DNA of 64,000 bases from Mixta sp. Marseille-Q2659 (lineage in GTDB: Bacteria > Pseudomonadota > Gammaproteobacteria > Enterobacterales > Enterobacteriaceae), in assembly GCF_940807255.1 (NCBI RefSeq), contig NZ_CALNWY010000022.1:1-64000 (forward strand). Direction: 5' to 3'. Of this stretch, positions 9,816 through 19,188 are shown piece after piece; the first letter of the stretch is position 1, and each line of letters opens with the position of its first letter. Under the pieces are notes generated by a model. The model saw only the letters and a list, made by a program, of their open reading frames with translations, made no database searches and was not told the origin of the DNA. Position numbers and translations under genes: made by a program.

Positions 9816-10479
9816 GCTGCCTCCGTTAACTATAATTCCAGAATAATGGAAATTTTTCTGACGTAAAAGTTTTTGCAGGAAAAGGAGCGTTACTTTCCTG
9901 AAATATGCAACTGAACCGGACGCGTATGCCTGAGCATCATGGAAATTACGGACATAAAAGTAAAACGACGATTTAAACAGCGCACTGGTTATATCCGCAA
10001 GCTATATGGAAAACGGCCCCCCCCACAGAACGGTATGACATTATCTTTACAGCTGCCGGCCCTCATCGGGCAGCTGTTAAATACTGTGATGGCTCACTTC
10101 ATTGACTTCCGAAAACTTCCCTTCACTGGAAATACACGAGCAAAACCATAATCATGTTATTGATTTAAATAGTAAAACAAAAAAACAGCCTGAATTATTC
10201 TCATCTTCTGACTTCTGCCATTTTAACCCGTTTTTCGGATCCCGCCGCGGCTCCGGAGAAAGGATTCTGAATCTTAATTCTTTGAATTTCATGCTGCTGC
10301 GCCAGCCACCGACTATGACAGAAAACGGATCTGACCGGGAAAACGAGTATGTTTTGTATGTATGGTATTAGTGTATGTATTATATGTATTGTATGTATAT
10401 TTTATATTATGTGTATTGTTTATTTTTTCCCCACAGCGTACAATCCGCTCACTGACCCTTTATTAACCCGGTGCCCATC
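9816..10479. other. Gene-free gap with AT-rich repeats before kfrA
   Basis: About 660 bp with no convincing gene. The right part, 10350-10428, is a run of TGTATGTAT-like repeats of low complexity just upstream of kfrA. KfrA proteins bind their own promoter region, so these repeats are a plausible operator. Confidence 0.4.
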
Positions 10480-11100
10480 ATGAACACACTGCCCCCTGAA
10501 ACCGTCCGCCGTATCGAGGACGCCGCCGCCGCCCTCATCGCCGCCGGCAACCCGAACCCGACCAACGAGCAGGTCCGCCAGCACCTTGGCGGCGGTTCGC
10601 TGTCGCATATCTCTCCGGTGATGCGCGCGTTCCGCGCCCGCCAGCGTGAGCAGGCCGCTGAACAGACCACGCCTCTGCCGCCTGAGCTGGCGCAGCTGCT
10701 GACCGGCCAGCTCAGGCTGCTGTGGCAGGCGGCCGTAAAACAGGCCGACGCCGGGGCGCTGGCGGCGCGCGAGCAGGCTGATGCGGATATTGCGCAGGCC
10801 GACCGGGAGCGGGAGGAGGCGCAGGCGGCAGTGGCCCGGCTTGAGAGCGAGCTGGCGGTGCTGCGCGAGGTGGTGGCCGAACGTGACCGCCTGCTGCAGG
10901 ACGTCCGGGAACTGCGGAATGAGGCGCTGCCGCTGCGCGAGCAGGTGGCCCGCCTGACGGCAACCGGTGAACACCTGACGGCGCAGCTGGCGGAAACGAA
11001 GGCGGAGCTGAAGGGCGCCCGGGAAGAAAACCGCACCTTGCAGGCCGAGCTGCTGGCACTCGCCCGGGCGGAGCCGAAAGGCGGGAAGGTTGCAAAATGA
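10480..11100 (+). CDS. kfrA: KfrA-like DNA-binding protein
   Basis: 206 aa. The N-terminal about 60 residues match KfrA_N (TNEQVRQHLGGGSLSHISPV), a DNA-binding HTH. The rest is a long Glu/Ala/Arg/Leu-rich coiled coil. KfrA of RK2-type plasmids is an autorepressor that also helps stable inheritance, perhaps as a nucleoid-like filament. GC-rich coding and an AT-rich upstream repeat fit that role. ATG at 10480 is preferred over 10471 by homology of the start. Confidence 0.85.
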   Translation: MNTLPPETVRRIEDAAAALIAAGNPNPTNEQVRQHLGGGSLSHISPVMRAFRARQREQAAEQTTPLPPELAQLLTGQLRLLWQAAVKQADAGALAAREQADADIAQADREREEAQAAVARLESELAVLREVVAERDRLLQDVRELRNEALPLREQVARLTATGEHLTAQLAETKAELKGAREENRTLQAELLALARAEPKGGKVAK

Positions 11101-11124
11101 GAGACGTCCCGCCTGTTCCTGACC

Positions 11125-11424
11125 GTGACCGGCAGCGAGTTTGTTATGCCGTTTGGCTGGGAACCGTTCGCCGAGCTGCTGCGCCTGCTGACAGTGTATC
11201 ACCACCATCCGGGCGTCATTTCGCAGGGCTGGCAGGGGCATGGCGTGATGTTCTCGCCCCGTGCCACCACGGTCGGCGAGGTGATCCCGGGACTGTATGC
11301 GCTGCGGGTGTTTATGTCAGAAGAGGGGTTTGCAGTGCTGGCCGGGGATTTTGTGGCGCGCTGCGAACGCGGGGAGCTGCATCAGACGCTGGAAAGCCTG
11401 AGTTGTATTTACGGGAATTTGTAA
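11125..11424 (+). CDS. Hypothetical protein, 99 aa
   Basis: Starts with GTG 24 bp after the kfrA stop, in the same frame, and ends 1 nt before the next ATG. It is an unrecognised soluble protein with His-rich VYHHHPG near residue 26. Tight packing between kfrA and the KAP ATPase implies co-transcription. An upstream non-ATG start is possible, since the frame stays open back to the kfrA stop. Confidence 0.5.
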   Translation: MTGSEFVMPFGWEPFAELLRLLTVYHHHPGVISQGWQGHGVMFSPRATTVGEVIPGLYALRVFMSEEGFAVLAGDFVARCERGELHQTLESLSCIYGNL

Positions 11425-11425
11425 A

Positions 11426-13651
11426 ATGACTGATATTAACGCAATGAGGCTGGATCAGTCCGTTACCTGCGAGGAGCAGGATCGCTATGGCTTCCGCTAT
11501 GTCGCTGCACAGCTGGCACAGTCCGTTCAGGACATCGGTCGCGAGGGTAGCGCTGTTATTGGTATTGAGGGAGCCTGGGGTTCGGGTAAAACCAGTCTGC
11601 TGAACTTGCTGCGTGCGGAGCTGGAAAAAAAGAAAAAGAATAATACCTTTGTGCTGAATATTTCCCCCTGGCTTGAGGGCTCCGGGACCAGTCTGGTGGA
11701 ATCGCTGCTGATACCGGTGGCGAGTATTATTGCCGCTGAGGAAGAGCGCCGTCTTTCTCCTGATGAGCAGAAAAGCCTCAAAAGTAATAAAGCTTTGACC
11801 CGGACCGCCAGAGTAATCATGGACTACACGAGAGTGACTGCACGGTACTTGTCTCCGTTGGCTCAGGTTGCGGCGATGATCCCGGGCATGCCAGATGCCA
11901 GCGGCGCACTGGATGCTCTGGCTGACACTATGTGGCTTAAAGAGAAGGGAAAAACCGCAGCGGAGCTGCGCAACCAAATCGCAGATAAAATTATTGGATT
12001 GGATTTGAGCTTTATTGTACTGCTCGATGATCTGGACAGGCTGGAGCCCGCGCAGGCTGTTGAGGTTGTACGCCTGGTTAAATCCGTCGCCGATTTTCCG
12101 CGCTTCCGTTACATCCTGTGTTATGACAAAGCCGTGTTGTCGCAGGCTATAAAAAGGGGGCTTGGCGTTGAAGATGGTGAACTTTATCTCCAGAAAATCG
12201 TACAGATTTCGTTCAGCTTGCCGAGACCAGAATCTTTCGATTTGCGGCGTGAATTTCTTTCCGGCGTTGTCGGGTTATATAAAACGGTTAACGGCAGCCT
12301 TCCGGACAAAGAAGTTATCAATGAACTGAAAAGGGTGACAAATATCTACGGTGCTGCACTGAAAACACCCCGTGAAGTACAGCTGGCTCTGAATAATTTG
12401 CGGTTCAGATACAGCGGAATACGTGATTACGTTTATTTGCCGGATTTGTGCTTTCTGCAGTTGATCCGCACCACCAACCCCGGATTGTATGACTGGACAG
12501 AAGAATATCTTACAGAACGGGCCATCGTGGAATCCGGTGACGGCAGTGTAAGTGAGGAAGAACAAAAACTCCTGACTGAAAATTTGGTTGAGTACCTGTC
12601 TCGTTTTCGATCTTCAGAAGCTAAATCTGTAAACAGCCTGAAACACTGGGTGCCGGGAATTTCGGGGTTCCAGACTACTGTACATACGTTGTTCACTCCA
12701 ACAGGCGATGAAGAGAAAGCAATGATGACAGCAAATCGCCGTCTGGGTAGCACAGTATACTGGCGTTATTACTTTGCATTTTCATCACCTCAGAACGTTC
12801 TGCCACCCACGTATTTTGATGAACTCTTCCGTAAAAGTAGTCATCCCGAAGAATATACGGCGATGACGCAGGAACTCCTGTCCAGGATTAACAGCAATGG
12901 AGTGTCCTCACGTACCTGGTTCGAACATATCATGAGTCAGCTGACCTGGCCGATGATAAACGAGCGTACAGCCGCAGAATGTTCTGGTCTGCTGAGATTC
13001 TTTTTCGATGAGGGAGATGAAATACATGGACGCTATCGCCGTAGAAATCGCTGGTTTTCCCAGTATGACCTTGATGTAAACAGAGTGGCTGATCGCCTTC
13101 TGAAAAGAATACTGGATATCGACCGGGCAAAGACGATGGAAACTCTGCTTTCACTTACGATGAAAGGAAACGCCTGCGTCTGGATTTCACATTATATCCG
13201 CGATTTGCTATGGAATAATGGGCTGGTTGGTAATCGGGCAAAGCCGAAACATGAGCGTGTACTGAAAGATGATGAACTGAGGTCTGTTCGTCATCGCTTT
13301 TGCAAACGCCTCAACAACAGTGAACTGGAATTTCTGTTTGAGCGGGAGGGTGAGCTAGGTGGCTTTATCTGGGCTTGGAAGGATATTGCAGGTCCCGAAA
13401 CAGTTATTTCCTGGATTGCTCAACAAATTAACAGTGATAAAACGTTTCTGATGTTGTTACTAAGCCTGCGTTCTCACATTATCTCCAGTGCAACAGGACA
13501 CTATCTGGCACTAGATATAAGGGAAATAGCTCATCTGTTTGGAGGAGAGGGTAAGATCCTGAGAAGACTGGAACGCATTGACTTAGAAGATAAGTTCCCC
13601 GATCTGGTAAAAGAAGTCAGGGCTGCTATCGAGCTTAAAAAGTCATTCTGA
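11426..13651 (+). CDS. KAP-family P-loop NTPase, possible phage exclusion protein
   Basis: 741 aa. Walker A GAWGSGKT is at 49-56. Walker B is in FIVLLDDLDRL near residue 200, followed by the KAP pattern of a short helix and FRYILCYDK. A modestly hydrophobic stretch (SPLAQVAAMIPGMP) lies between the two, where KAP proteins carry their membrane insertion. Known: KAP NTPases include PifA of plasmid F, which blocks phage T7, and other defence ATPases. The C-terminal about 450 residues match nothing I know. It sits on a plasmid between kfrA and a beheaded umuC. A defence role is inferred. Confidence 0.8.
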   Translation: MTDINAMRLDQSVTCEEQDRYGFRYVAAQLAQSVQDIGREGSAVIGIEGAWGSGKTSLLNLLRAELEKKKKNNTFVLNISPWLEGSGTSLVESLLIPVASIIAAEEERRLSPDEQKSLKSNKALTRTARVIMDYTRVTARYLSPLAQVAAMIPGMPDASGALDALADTMWLKEKGKTAAELRNQIADKIIGLDLSFIVLLDDLDRLEPAQAVEVVRLVKSVADFPRFRYILCYDKAVLSQAIKRGLGVEDGELYLQKIVQISFSLPRPESFDLRREFLSGVVGLYKTVNGSLPDKEVINELKRVTNIYGAALKTPREVQLALNNLRFRYSGIRDYVYLPDLCFLQLIRTTNPGLYDWTEEYLTERAIVESGDGSVSEEEQKLLTENLVEYLSRFRSSEAKSVNSLKHWVPGISGFQTTVHTLFTPTGDEEKAMMTANRRLGSTVYWRYYFAFSSPQNVLPPTYFDELFRKSSHPEEYTAMTQELLSRINSNGVSSRTWFEHIMSQLTWPMINERTAAECSGLLRFFFDEGDEIHGRYRRRNRWFSQYDLDVNRVADRLLKRILDIDRAKTMETLLSLTMKGNACVWISHYIRDLLWNNGLVGNRAKPKHERVLKDDELRSVRHRFCKRLNNSELEFLFEREGELGGFIWAWKDIAGPETVISWIAQQINSDKTFLMLLLSLRSHIISSATGHYLALDIREIAHLFGGEGKILRRLERIDLEDKFPDLVKEVRAAIELKKSF

Positions 13652-13661
13652 CGACTCTGGC

Positions 13662-14459
13662 ATGTTTATATTTGAGTTCTGCTCAGGTAACCCCAAACGG
13701 ACGGAGGCGCTGCTTTCACGCCAGCCCGTGGGCGAACTCTGGGGCGTGGGCTCCCGGCTTGAAAAGCGCCTGCAGTTGCTAGGCGTGACTACGGCGCTCG
13801 ATCTGGCGCGCACTTCCCCTTCCCTTATTCGTAAAAACTTTGGCGTGGAACTTGAGCGCACGGTACGTGAACTCAATGGCGAATCCTGCATCCCGATGGA
13901 AGATGCGCCCCCACCAAAGCAGCAGATAGTCGTCAGCCGCAGCTTTGGCGAGCGCATCACCGAATACGATGCGATGCGTCAGTCGGTTTGCGCCTATGCC
14001 GAGCGTGTGGCGGAAAAGCTGCGCGAGGACCGCCAGTTCTGTCATCACGTCTCGGTTTTTATCCGTACGTCGCCCTTCGACACCACCCAAGCCGGATACA
14101 GCAACACGGCATTCGTAAAGCTGCACGTAGGCACGCAGGACACGCGAAACATTACTGAGGCGGCGGTGAAGTCCCTGGACGCTATCTGGCGCCCGGGTTA
14201 TCGCTATGCGAAAGCCGGCATCATGCTCAGCGAACTACGCCCGAACGGCGTGGCGCAGCTGAACCTGTTTGATGATGAGGTACCGCGTCCTGGCAGCGAG
14301 GCCCTGATGAACCTGCTGGATACCATGAATCGTTCGGGTCGCTACAGCATTGGCTTTGCAGGTAAAGGGATTGATCCTGAATGGAAGATGAAACGGGAGA
14401 TGCTAAGTCAGGCCTGGACAACGAACTGGAAAGATATACCGGTAGCAAAATTGTGTTAA
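13662..14459 (+). pseudogene. umuC: umuC C-terminal part (Y-family polymerase V), truncated
   Basis: About 260 residues align with the C-terminal two-thirds of UmuC/ImpB (full length about 420): helix-hairpin-helix thumb (LWGVGSRLEKRLQLLG), little finger, the beta-clamp motif QLNLFD, and the end. The palm with the catalytic Asp/Glu residues is missing, so no polymerase activity is possible. Homology begins within a few codons of the KAP gene stop at 13651, marking a recombination joint. Confidence 0.85.
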
Positions 14460-14612
14460 GGATGTTTACTGGATATCTGAAGGAATGCCACTCAGTTCAG
14501 GAAGAGGTAAAAGTTTTCACATTAAGCGTCAGGCTGCCGGACTGCAGCGAAGGGGATTTTCTTTGAGCGCAGCCCGGCGCCTGTTTTAATCATGTGGAAA
14601 AAAACAGGCCCA

Positions 14613-15032
14613 TCATTCGTCATCCGGAAACATCCTGGCGCTGTTTGCACGGGTATCGGCGACGTTTTTATCTTCCTGATGTACTGGTTTTTTTGCCTGA
14701 GCAGAGTCTGGCGCACTGGCAGCCGGACCGAGCCTTGTCAGTAATGCCTGTATCACCGAATCGTCCGGCGTAAATGCATCCGGGATCACACTGCTGATAA
14801 TACGCTGGATGTCCTGCAGCGTAACGTTTTCGGTTGCCAGCTCAGCGATCAGATTGGGAAGCCGGCGATCAATGGACGCCAGTGCGGCACCGGTGAGCAG
14901 AAAGGCGCGCATGGCGCGTCCCCGCTCTTTGAGGCGCGTGTCATCCAGCAAATCGACCGCTAACCTGTCCCCGGCCTGTTCATCCGGATACAGGTTAAAC
15001 GCGATTTTACGTGGTGAGGATTTGTCAGTCAT
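14613..15032 (-). CDS. stbB: StbB/ParR-type partition adaptor
   Basis: 139 aa, the second gene of the stbAB pair, overlapping stbA by 8 nt. An N-terminal segment of ribbon-helix-helix size is followed by an acidic flexible tail. StbB binds the centromere upstream of stbA and links it to StbA filaments. The family is called from order, size and partial similarity to plasmid StbB proteins. Confidence 0.8.
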   Translation of the reverse strand: MTDKSSPRKIAFNLYPDEQAGDRLAVDLLDDTRLKERGRAMRAFLLTGAALASIDRRLPNLIAELATENVTLQDIQRIISSVIPDAFTPDDSVIQALLTRLGPAASAPDSAQAKKPVHQEDKNVADTRANSARMFPDDE

Positions 15033-16002
15033 TAGCGCTGCCTTCCTTCATTTCCAGCATGCCCAGCACCAGATCAAACTGTGGATCGTTGCTCGTGAAA
15101 AAGCGATCTGAGGGCACGTTGGTTGCTTTTTTTACAGCATCGGCAATTAGCTTTGCACCGCCGCCTACGCACATTACATGCGTATAGCCGGTAAAGCGGT
15201 CGAGCGTATCCACTACGCGGTTCGTCAGAATGCGTTCTTTCTCTTCCATCGTGTTCATCACGGCCTGACGCAATTTGGCATCCGGGAGGCGATGTTCAAT
15301 CCAGGCCTTTTCTTCACGGTGAACGATGATGTTATCTGCCTGAAGAGAACTGATACGCGTATGCCCGGCGAGTGCGTTTTTGATACCGTTAGTGATAATG
15401 GATACGCCAATTTTAGGATCGCACCAGGTATTCGTAATGCCGGACATTTTGCTCCGAACATGCGAAACGTCCAGGGTGGTACCGCCCAGGTCCACGATAA
15501 GCAGTGAATCATCGTCCTGCAGCCCGGTCAGGACGTTAAAGCCTGCCGGAATACTTTCAGGCAGAACAGTGACTTTGTCGATGGTGAAACCCTGCCTGTT
15601 TCCCTGCAGAACAACGTCACGCTTAACGCTTTTTTTCTTGCGGGTAATGTTTTCAGTTTTGGGCTGGAAATCAGCATTCAGATATTCAGACAGCGGTAGC
15701 GTCACAACAACATCTATCACCTGTGGTTCGATGCCTGACTGCAGCAGTGCGTGATGGATTGCCACTGTATTTACCTGGCTGTACTGATAGCGTGTTTCTG
15801 TCGTCACGACTGCGTCGGCACTGCCTGGGTCAAAGCTGAACTTTTCACCTTCTATTTCATAGTTTGCAGACTGACCATCATCAAACAAATTCAACGACCA
15901 TTCCGGTTTGAAACTGTTAGGGCTGATAAAGGTTTTAACCTCACCATTTTCCTTCCACGCCAGCTTGATATTAGTAGAGCCGTCATCAACAAAAATACGC
16001 AT
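15025..16002 (-). CDS. stbA: StbA/ParM actin-like plasmid segregation ATPase
   Basis: 325 aa of the actin/HSP70 fold. Phosphate 1 loop is DDGSTNIKLAW near the N-terminus, phosphate 2 is VDLGGTTLDVS near residue 170, and the adenosine loop is MCVGGGAKL near residue 280. It polymerises with ATP and pushes sister plasmids apart through StbB. This is one of two partition systems in the window; the other is parAB at 26.7-29.6 kb. Confidence 0.92.
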   Translation of the reverse strand: MRIFVDDGSTNIKLAWKENGEVKTFISPNSFKPEWSLNLFDDGQSANYEIEGEKFSFDPGSADAVVTTETRYQYSQVNTVAIHHALLQSGIEPQVIDVVVTLPLSEYLNADFQPKTENITRKKKSVKRDVVLQGNRQGFTIDKVTVLPESIPAGFNVLTGLQDDDSLLIVDLGGTTLDVSHVRSKMSGITNTWCDPKIGVSIITNGIKNALAGHTRISSLQADNIIVHREEKAWIEHRLPDAKLRQAVMNTMEEKERILTNRVVDTLDRFTGYTHVMCVGGGAKLIADAVKKATNVPSDRFFTSNDPQFDLVLGMLEMKEGSAND

Positions 16003-16260
16003 CGCAAAACCTCACAGAAGGGGTTAAAAGTTAAAGTTCAGCTGGAACTCCAATACAATCTGAAGTTGAAATATATATGACACAAATTGGATAGTACCAG
16101 GCATACCCCCACCTGTAAAGCAGCAATGATGATTCTTAAACTCGTATTTCATGATGAATATATATCATATAATTATTTTCAAATTAGTTAAATGCAAGTT
16201 AGACATCATTTAGCGCCCATAAAAAAGATATATACGTGACATATAAATAATCTAATCTTT
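16003..16260. promoter_or_regulatory. Probable stb centromere and promoter
   Basis: AT-rich 250 bp upstream of stbA with short near-repeats of GTTAAAGTT / GTTCAG / GAAGTTGAA (16024-16070). Centromere iterons of R1-type systems lie at this spot. The repeat unit is not clean enough to define by eye. Nothing is seen from 16261 to 16515. Confidence 0.45.
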
Positions 16261-16515
16261 TTTTGTATGAAGCATGACAGGTAACCACAGCAGGATGTTT
16301 TGCTCGTTTCCTAATGAAGCGCCGGCAGCATCTGTCATCAAGTAAGTATACGGCTGGCAAACCCCGTCATCACGGGCAGCATATCCCCTATGCTTTTTTA
16401 TAACGCTTATAGATACTGAGGGTAACGCCAGGTTCTTCAGCCACACGCGCCTGATCTCATTACAGACAGCTTCGCCATAATCTCAGCTCTAACCTGCCTT
16501 GTTACCGTCTCGTGA

Positions 16516-16824
16516 GTATGGCTTGGCAGCAGCAAGAAAGATTTATTGTTTTTGCCCAAAGAAATGCAGCGTTTCTTTGGTTTTGCGCTGGACTTTGCCC
16601 AGCGCGGCGAAAAGCATAATGATGTTAAGGTTCTGAAAGGCTTTGGCGGTGCTGGTGTTCTGGAAGTCGTTAAGAACGATATTGGTGGCACCTATCGTGC
16701 TGTGTATACCGTCAAGTTTGAAGAGGCTGTGTTTGTGCTTCACGCCTTCCAGAAAAAGAGTAAGCAAAGGGTTGCTACGCCAAAAGAAGACATGGAAATC
16801 ATTAGAAAGTGGCTGCTGTTGTAG
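16516..16824 (+). pseudogene. higB: HigB/RelE-type toxin, N-terminus damaged
   Basis: The frame reads WLGSSKKDLLFLPKEMQRFF, then KGFGGAGVLEV, TYRAVYTV and VLHAFQKKS, the hallmark of phage Gp49-like HigB toxins. A TGA at 16513-16515 closes the frame one codon before the conserved Trp, and no ATG or GTG precedes the homology. The only in-frame starts (TTG 16546 or ATG 16564) would drop about 12-20 conserved residues. The toxin is probably inactive, or begins at a rare start. It is followed 15 bp later by its antitoxin gene. Confidence 0.7.
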
Positions 16825-16839
16825 CCCAAGAAATAAAGA

Positions 16840-17130
16840 ATGGTAAACAAAATCATTAATGGCATCGCTGTTGAAATGGGGTCTGGCAACGTTTATGCTG
16901 ATCTTGGCCTAGAGGACGCTGAAAAACAAAAAGTAAAATCTGGCCTGGCGATAGAAATCATCAAAAATATCCGCCGGCTTGACCTGTCTCAGACTGCTGC
17001 CGGGGAGCGCATGGGTATCAGTCAGTCAAAAGTCTCTAATCTGCTTCGCGGGGATTTTACCAACTTATCTGAGCGCAAAATGATGAAGTGCCTGAATCGC
17101 TTAGGCTGCGATATCGAGATCGTAATTTAG
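16840..17130 (+). CDS. higA: HigA-type XRE antitoxin
   Basis: 96 aa with an XRE helix-turn-helix (SQTAAGERMGISQSKVSNLL) and the C-terminal pattern NRLGCDIEIVI typical of antitoxins paired with Gp49-like toxins. The toxin-first gene order is normal for higBA. It looks intact while its toxin is not. Confidence 0.85.
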   Translation: MVNKIINGIAVEMGSGNVYADLGLEDAEKQKVKSGLAIEIIKNIRRLDLSQTAAGERMGISQSKVSNLLRGDFTNLSERKMMKCLNRLGCDIEIVI

Positions 17131-17316
17131 CCCTCTTCATCGCCTACCGGACACCTGAAGCTCGCGTAAATCAACTGAAGATTTCCGAACCCCTTGAGTC
17201 CCAATAACTAAATGCTCGCGCCTTTATTCTTAGAGGCATTTTTATTTAATTTAAAGCAAAATCGATATTATCTAATTTGCTTCCTTACTTTTATAAGACC
17301 TAGCGTCAGGATTAAG

Positions 17317-17910
17317 ATGACTGAACAGACTGCTTCTCTCTCATTAAATGAAGTTATTAGTAATGTAAATGCTTATGAACACTTCAAAGAGTGTTTGCGT
17401 ATAGAAGTCCTGAACAGGGACGGAAAAAAGAAGTTTTCATGGTTTAAGGTTTTTCATCGGGTAGCATTCGGTTATAAGCACAACTTCTATTTTTGGTGGC
17501 GTCTGGCTAACTACATGCACACAAAAAGCTCGCCACGGCTACGAAAGTGGGCTCGCAGGATAAATAATAAGTTATTACGCAAATACGGTACGGATATCAG
17601 CCTGGAGGCGTTCATAGGCCCGGGCATGAAGGTAAATCACTATGTAGGTATAGTCGTCAGAGCTGAAAGTATTATCGGAAAAAATATCAAGCTGCGCCAG
17701 AACACCACGATCGAAAGGAAGGATTCTATCGATACGTCAGGAAAGATTATTATTGGCGATAACGTTGATATTGGCGCCCATAGCTGCATTATCGGAGATA
17801 TTATTATCGGTGATAATGTGACGATCGGGGCAATGTCATTCGTCAATAAAGATGTGCCTGCTAATAGTGTCGTTTACTCAGAAAAGACGATGTTTATACG
17901 CTCAAAATGA
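17317..17910 (+). CDS. Serine acetyltransferase-like (left-handed beta-helix)
   Basis: 197 aa from ATG 17317. The longer frame from 17212 adds 35 hydrophobic residues without a good start site. The C-terminal half has hexapeptide repeats (IIIGDNVDIGAHSCIIGDI and on) forming a left-handed beta-helix trimer, as in CysE and capsule/colanic acid acetyltransferases. The N-terminal half (FHRVAFGYKHNFYFWWRLANY) is like serine O-acetyltransferase-related sugar acetyltransferases. The substrate is unknown. The gene is AT-rich relative to neighbours and stands alone. Confidence 0.75.
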   Translation: MTEQTASLSLNEVISNVNAYEHFKECLRIEVLNRDGKKKFSWFKVFHRVAFGYKHNFYFWWRLANYMHTKSSPRLRKWARRINNKLLRKYGTDISLEAFIGPGMKVNHYVGIVVRAESIIGKNIKLRQNTTIERKDSIDTSGKIIIGDNVDIGAHSCIIGDIIIGDNVTIGAMSFVNKDVPANSVVYSEKTMFIRSK

Positions 17911-17978
17911 ATGGCCGGCCGGTGCCGGCTTGTAGTGCAGCGTAAGGCACGGGTCATAAGTGTTTTCTAACTGCACGG

Positions 17979-18536
17979 TCATTGAAAGCAGCAAGAAAAT
18001 ATCCCTCTGAATCCGGCGAAGCGCCAATAAGGCCGTCGTACCCCTTTGAAAATGCCGTACGCAGGATATGCCGTGAGATCTTGTCGGGACAGGTCAAGAT
18101 ACACCAAAGCCTGCATCTGCTGTGGCGGCGGCCCTTTTTCTCCCGATTCCCGACTTATATGCGCATGGATCTTGTGCTTTGCTGAATCATGCCCAGCCGT
18201 GTATCGCAGGACTTCTCCGGTTTTCCATCCCTCGTGCCAGTATTTAGGACTAATGTTTAATGATTCTCTTAGTAGATGATGCTCTGCAACGCGCTGGCGC
18301 AGCTGTTCTGCGGCTTCAGAGTCAGCAATACAGTCGAGAATGGCAGAACGCCAGGCGAGTCGCACCTCTCTTGTATTAGTCCCGTCTTTGCGAGCTATTT
18401 CAGCTCGGTCGTATAAAATGAAGGCGTCAGGAAGGGCTAATATATCGTCCCTGCTGTTCTTTTTAAAAGCTGATAAGAATTTACGTAAATATCCGCGCGA
18501 TCCGTAGTACCAAGCTTTATCAAATCTTTTATGGAT
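17979..18536 (-). pseudogene. Unrecognised protein, N-terminus missing
   Basis: The minus-strand frame is open from the TAG at 18537-18539 for 185 codons, but the first usable start (GTG 18365) falls in the middle of what reads as good protein (WYYGSRGYLRKFLSAFKK before it). That suggests loss of the 5' end. The rest is polar with no domain I know. Context gives no function. Confidence 0.4.
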
Positions 18537-18782
18537 CTATTGTGATGACATAATTTAATAGACTGCTATTAAGTTGAATAAACGGTCAGTATCAGCATAT
18601 CAGTACGCTGGTAGAACTGTTCGCAGTTGGGATGATTTTCTGTAGCGCTCGCCGGCACAGTGGTGGTCTGATACTGCCGGCCCTGCTGCATATTCTGACT
18701 GCAGTGATCGCGGTAATTCTGGGATAAGAGCAGGCCACGGCAGGCTAAAATCTACATCAACAAGCTGATATAGGGAAAATAA
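18537..18782. other. Gap with a hydrophobic C-terminal scrap
   Basis: On the plus strand 18590-18726 a frame open from a TGA reads GLILPALLHILTAVIAVILG and stops. It resembles the last helix of a membrane protein, perhaps CPBP-type, but is too short to name. Confidence 0.25.
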
Positions 18783-19028
18783 ATGGCATTTCAGAATCCG
18801 GCGCAGAACTATGAGGAAAAGCAGCTTAATCTGGGCGATATGATCAGCCTCTCCACGTACTCAACCTACCTGATGCGCAGCGCCAGCGATTATCCGGATG
18901 TTGGAATAGTGAAAGGTTCATTGCTGACCGTAGATTGCAGCCTGACGCCTCAGAATGGCAATATCATCATTACTACAGTTAATGACGAGCTTGTCCTGCG
19001 CCGACTTTCCCCGGGATATGGACTTTGA
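18783..19028 (+). pseudogene. UmuD/S24-like protein, C-terminus replaced
   Basis: About 72 residues align to the UmuD/S24 core (LNLGD, GIVKGSLLTVD, GNIIITTVNDELVLRRL). Homology stops at about 18999, where the sequence becomes vapB in another frame. Its start is close to the gene at 20934-21305 (both begin MAFQNPAQN), so they are paralogs. The position of the catalytic Lys of UmuD is Arg. Probably a remnant of a umuD-like gene whose end was lost by a deletion into vapB. Confidence 0.65.
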
Positions 19029-19188
19029 AGGCGTCAGCGAACTGGAGATCGTCCGAGAAGGGGACAGCATCATTCTGCGTCCCGTCCGCCCGACCTTGGG
19101 TTCTTTTGCGTAGCTCGATAAGGCAGACCCGGACTTTATGGCGGAGCGTGAGGACATTGTCAGCGACGAAGGACGATTTAACCTGTGA
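18982..19188 (+). pseudogene. vapB: vapB antitoxin remnant with internal stop
   Basis: From 19006 the frame reads FPRDMDFEGVSELEIVREGD, a VapB C-terminal half, but the N-terminal AbrB-type DNA-binding part is replaced by umuD-like sequence. TAG at 19111-19113 stands where relatives have Gln (GSFA then stop then LDKADPDFMAERED). The toxin-binding tail follows the stop. The original end overlaps vapC by 4 nt (GTGA). Confidence 0.75.

Noticed and set aside
10420..11241. 273-aa open frame opposite kfrA
   Set aside because: Mirror of the coiled-coil codons of kfrA; no start signal or domain.
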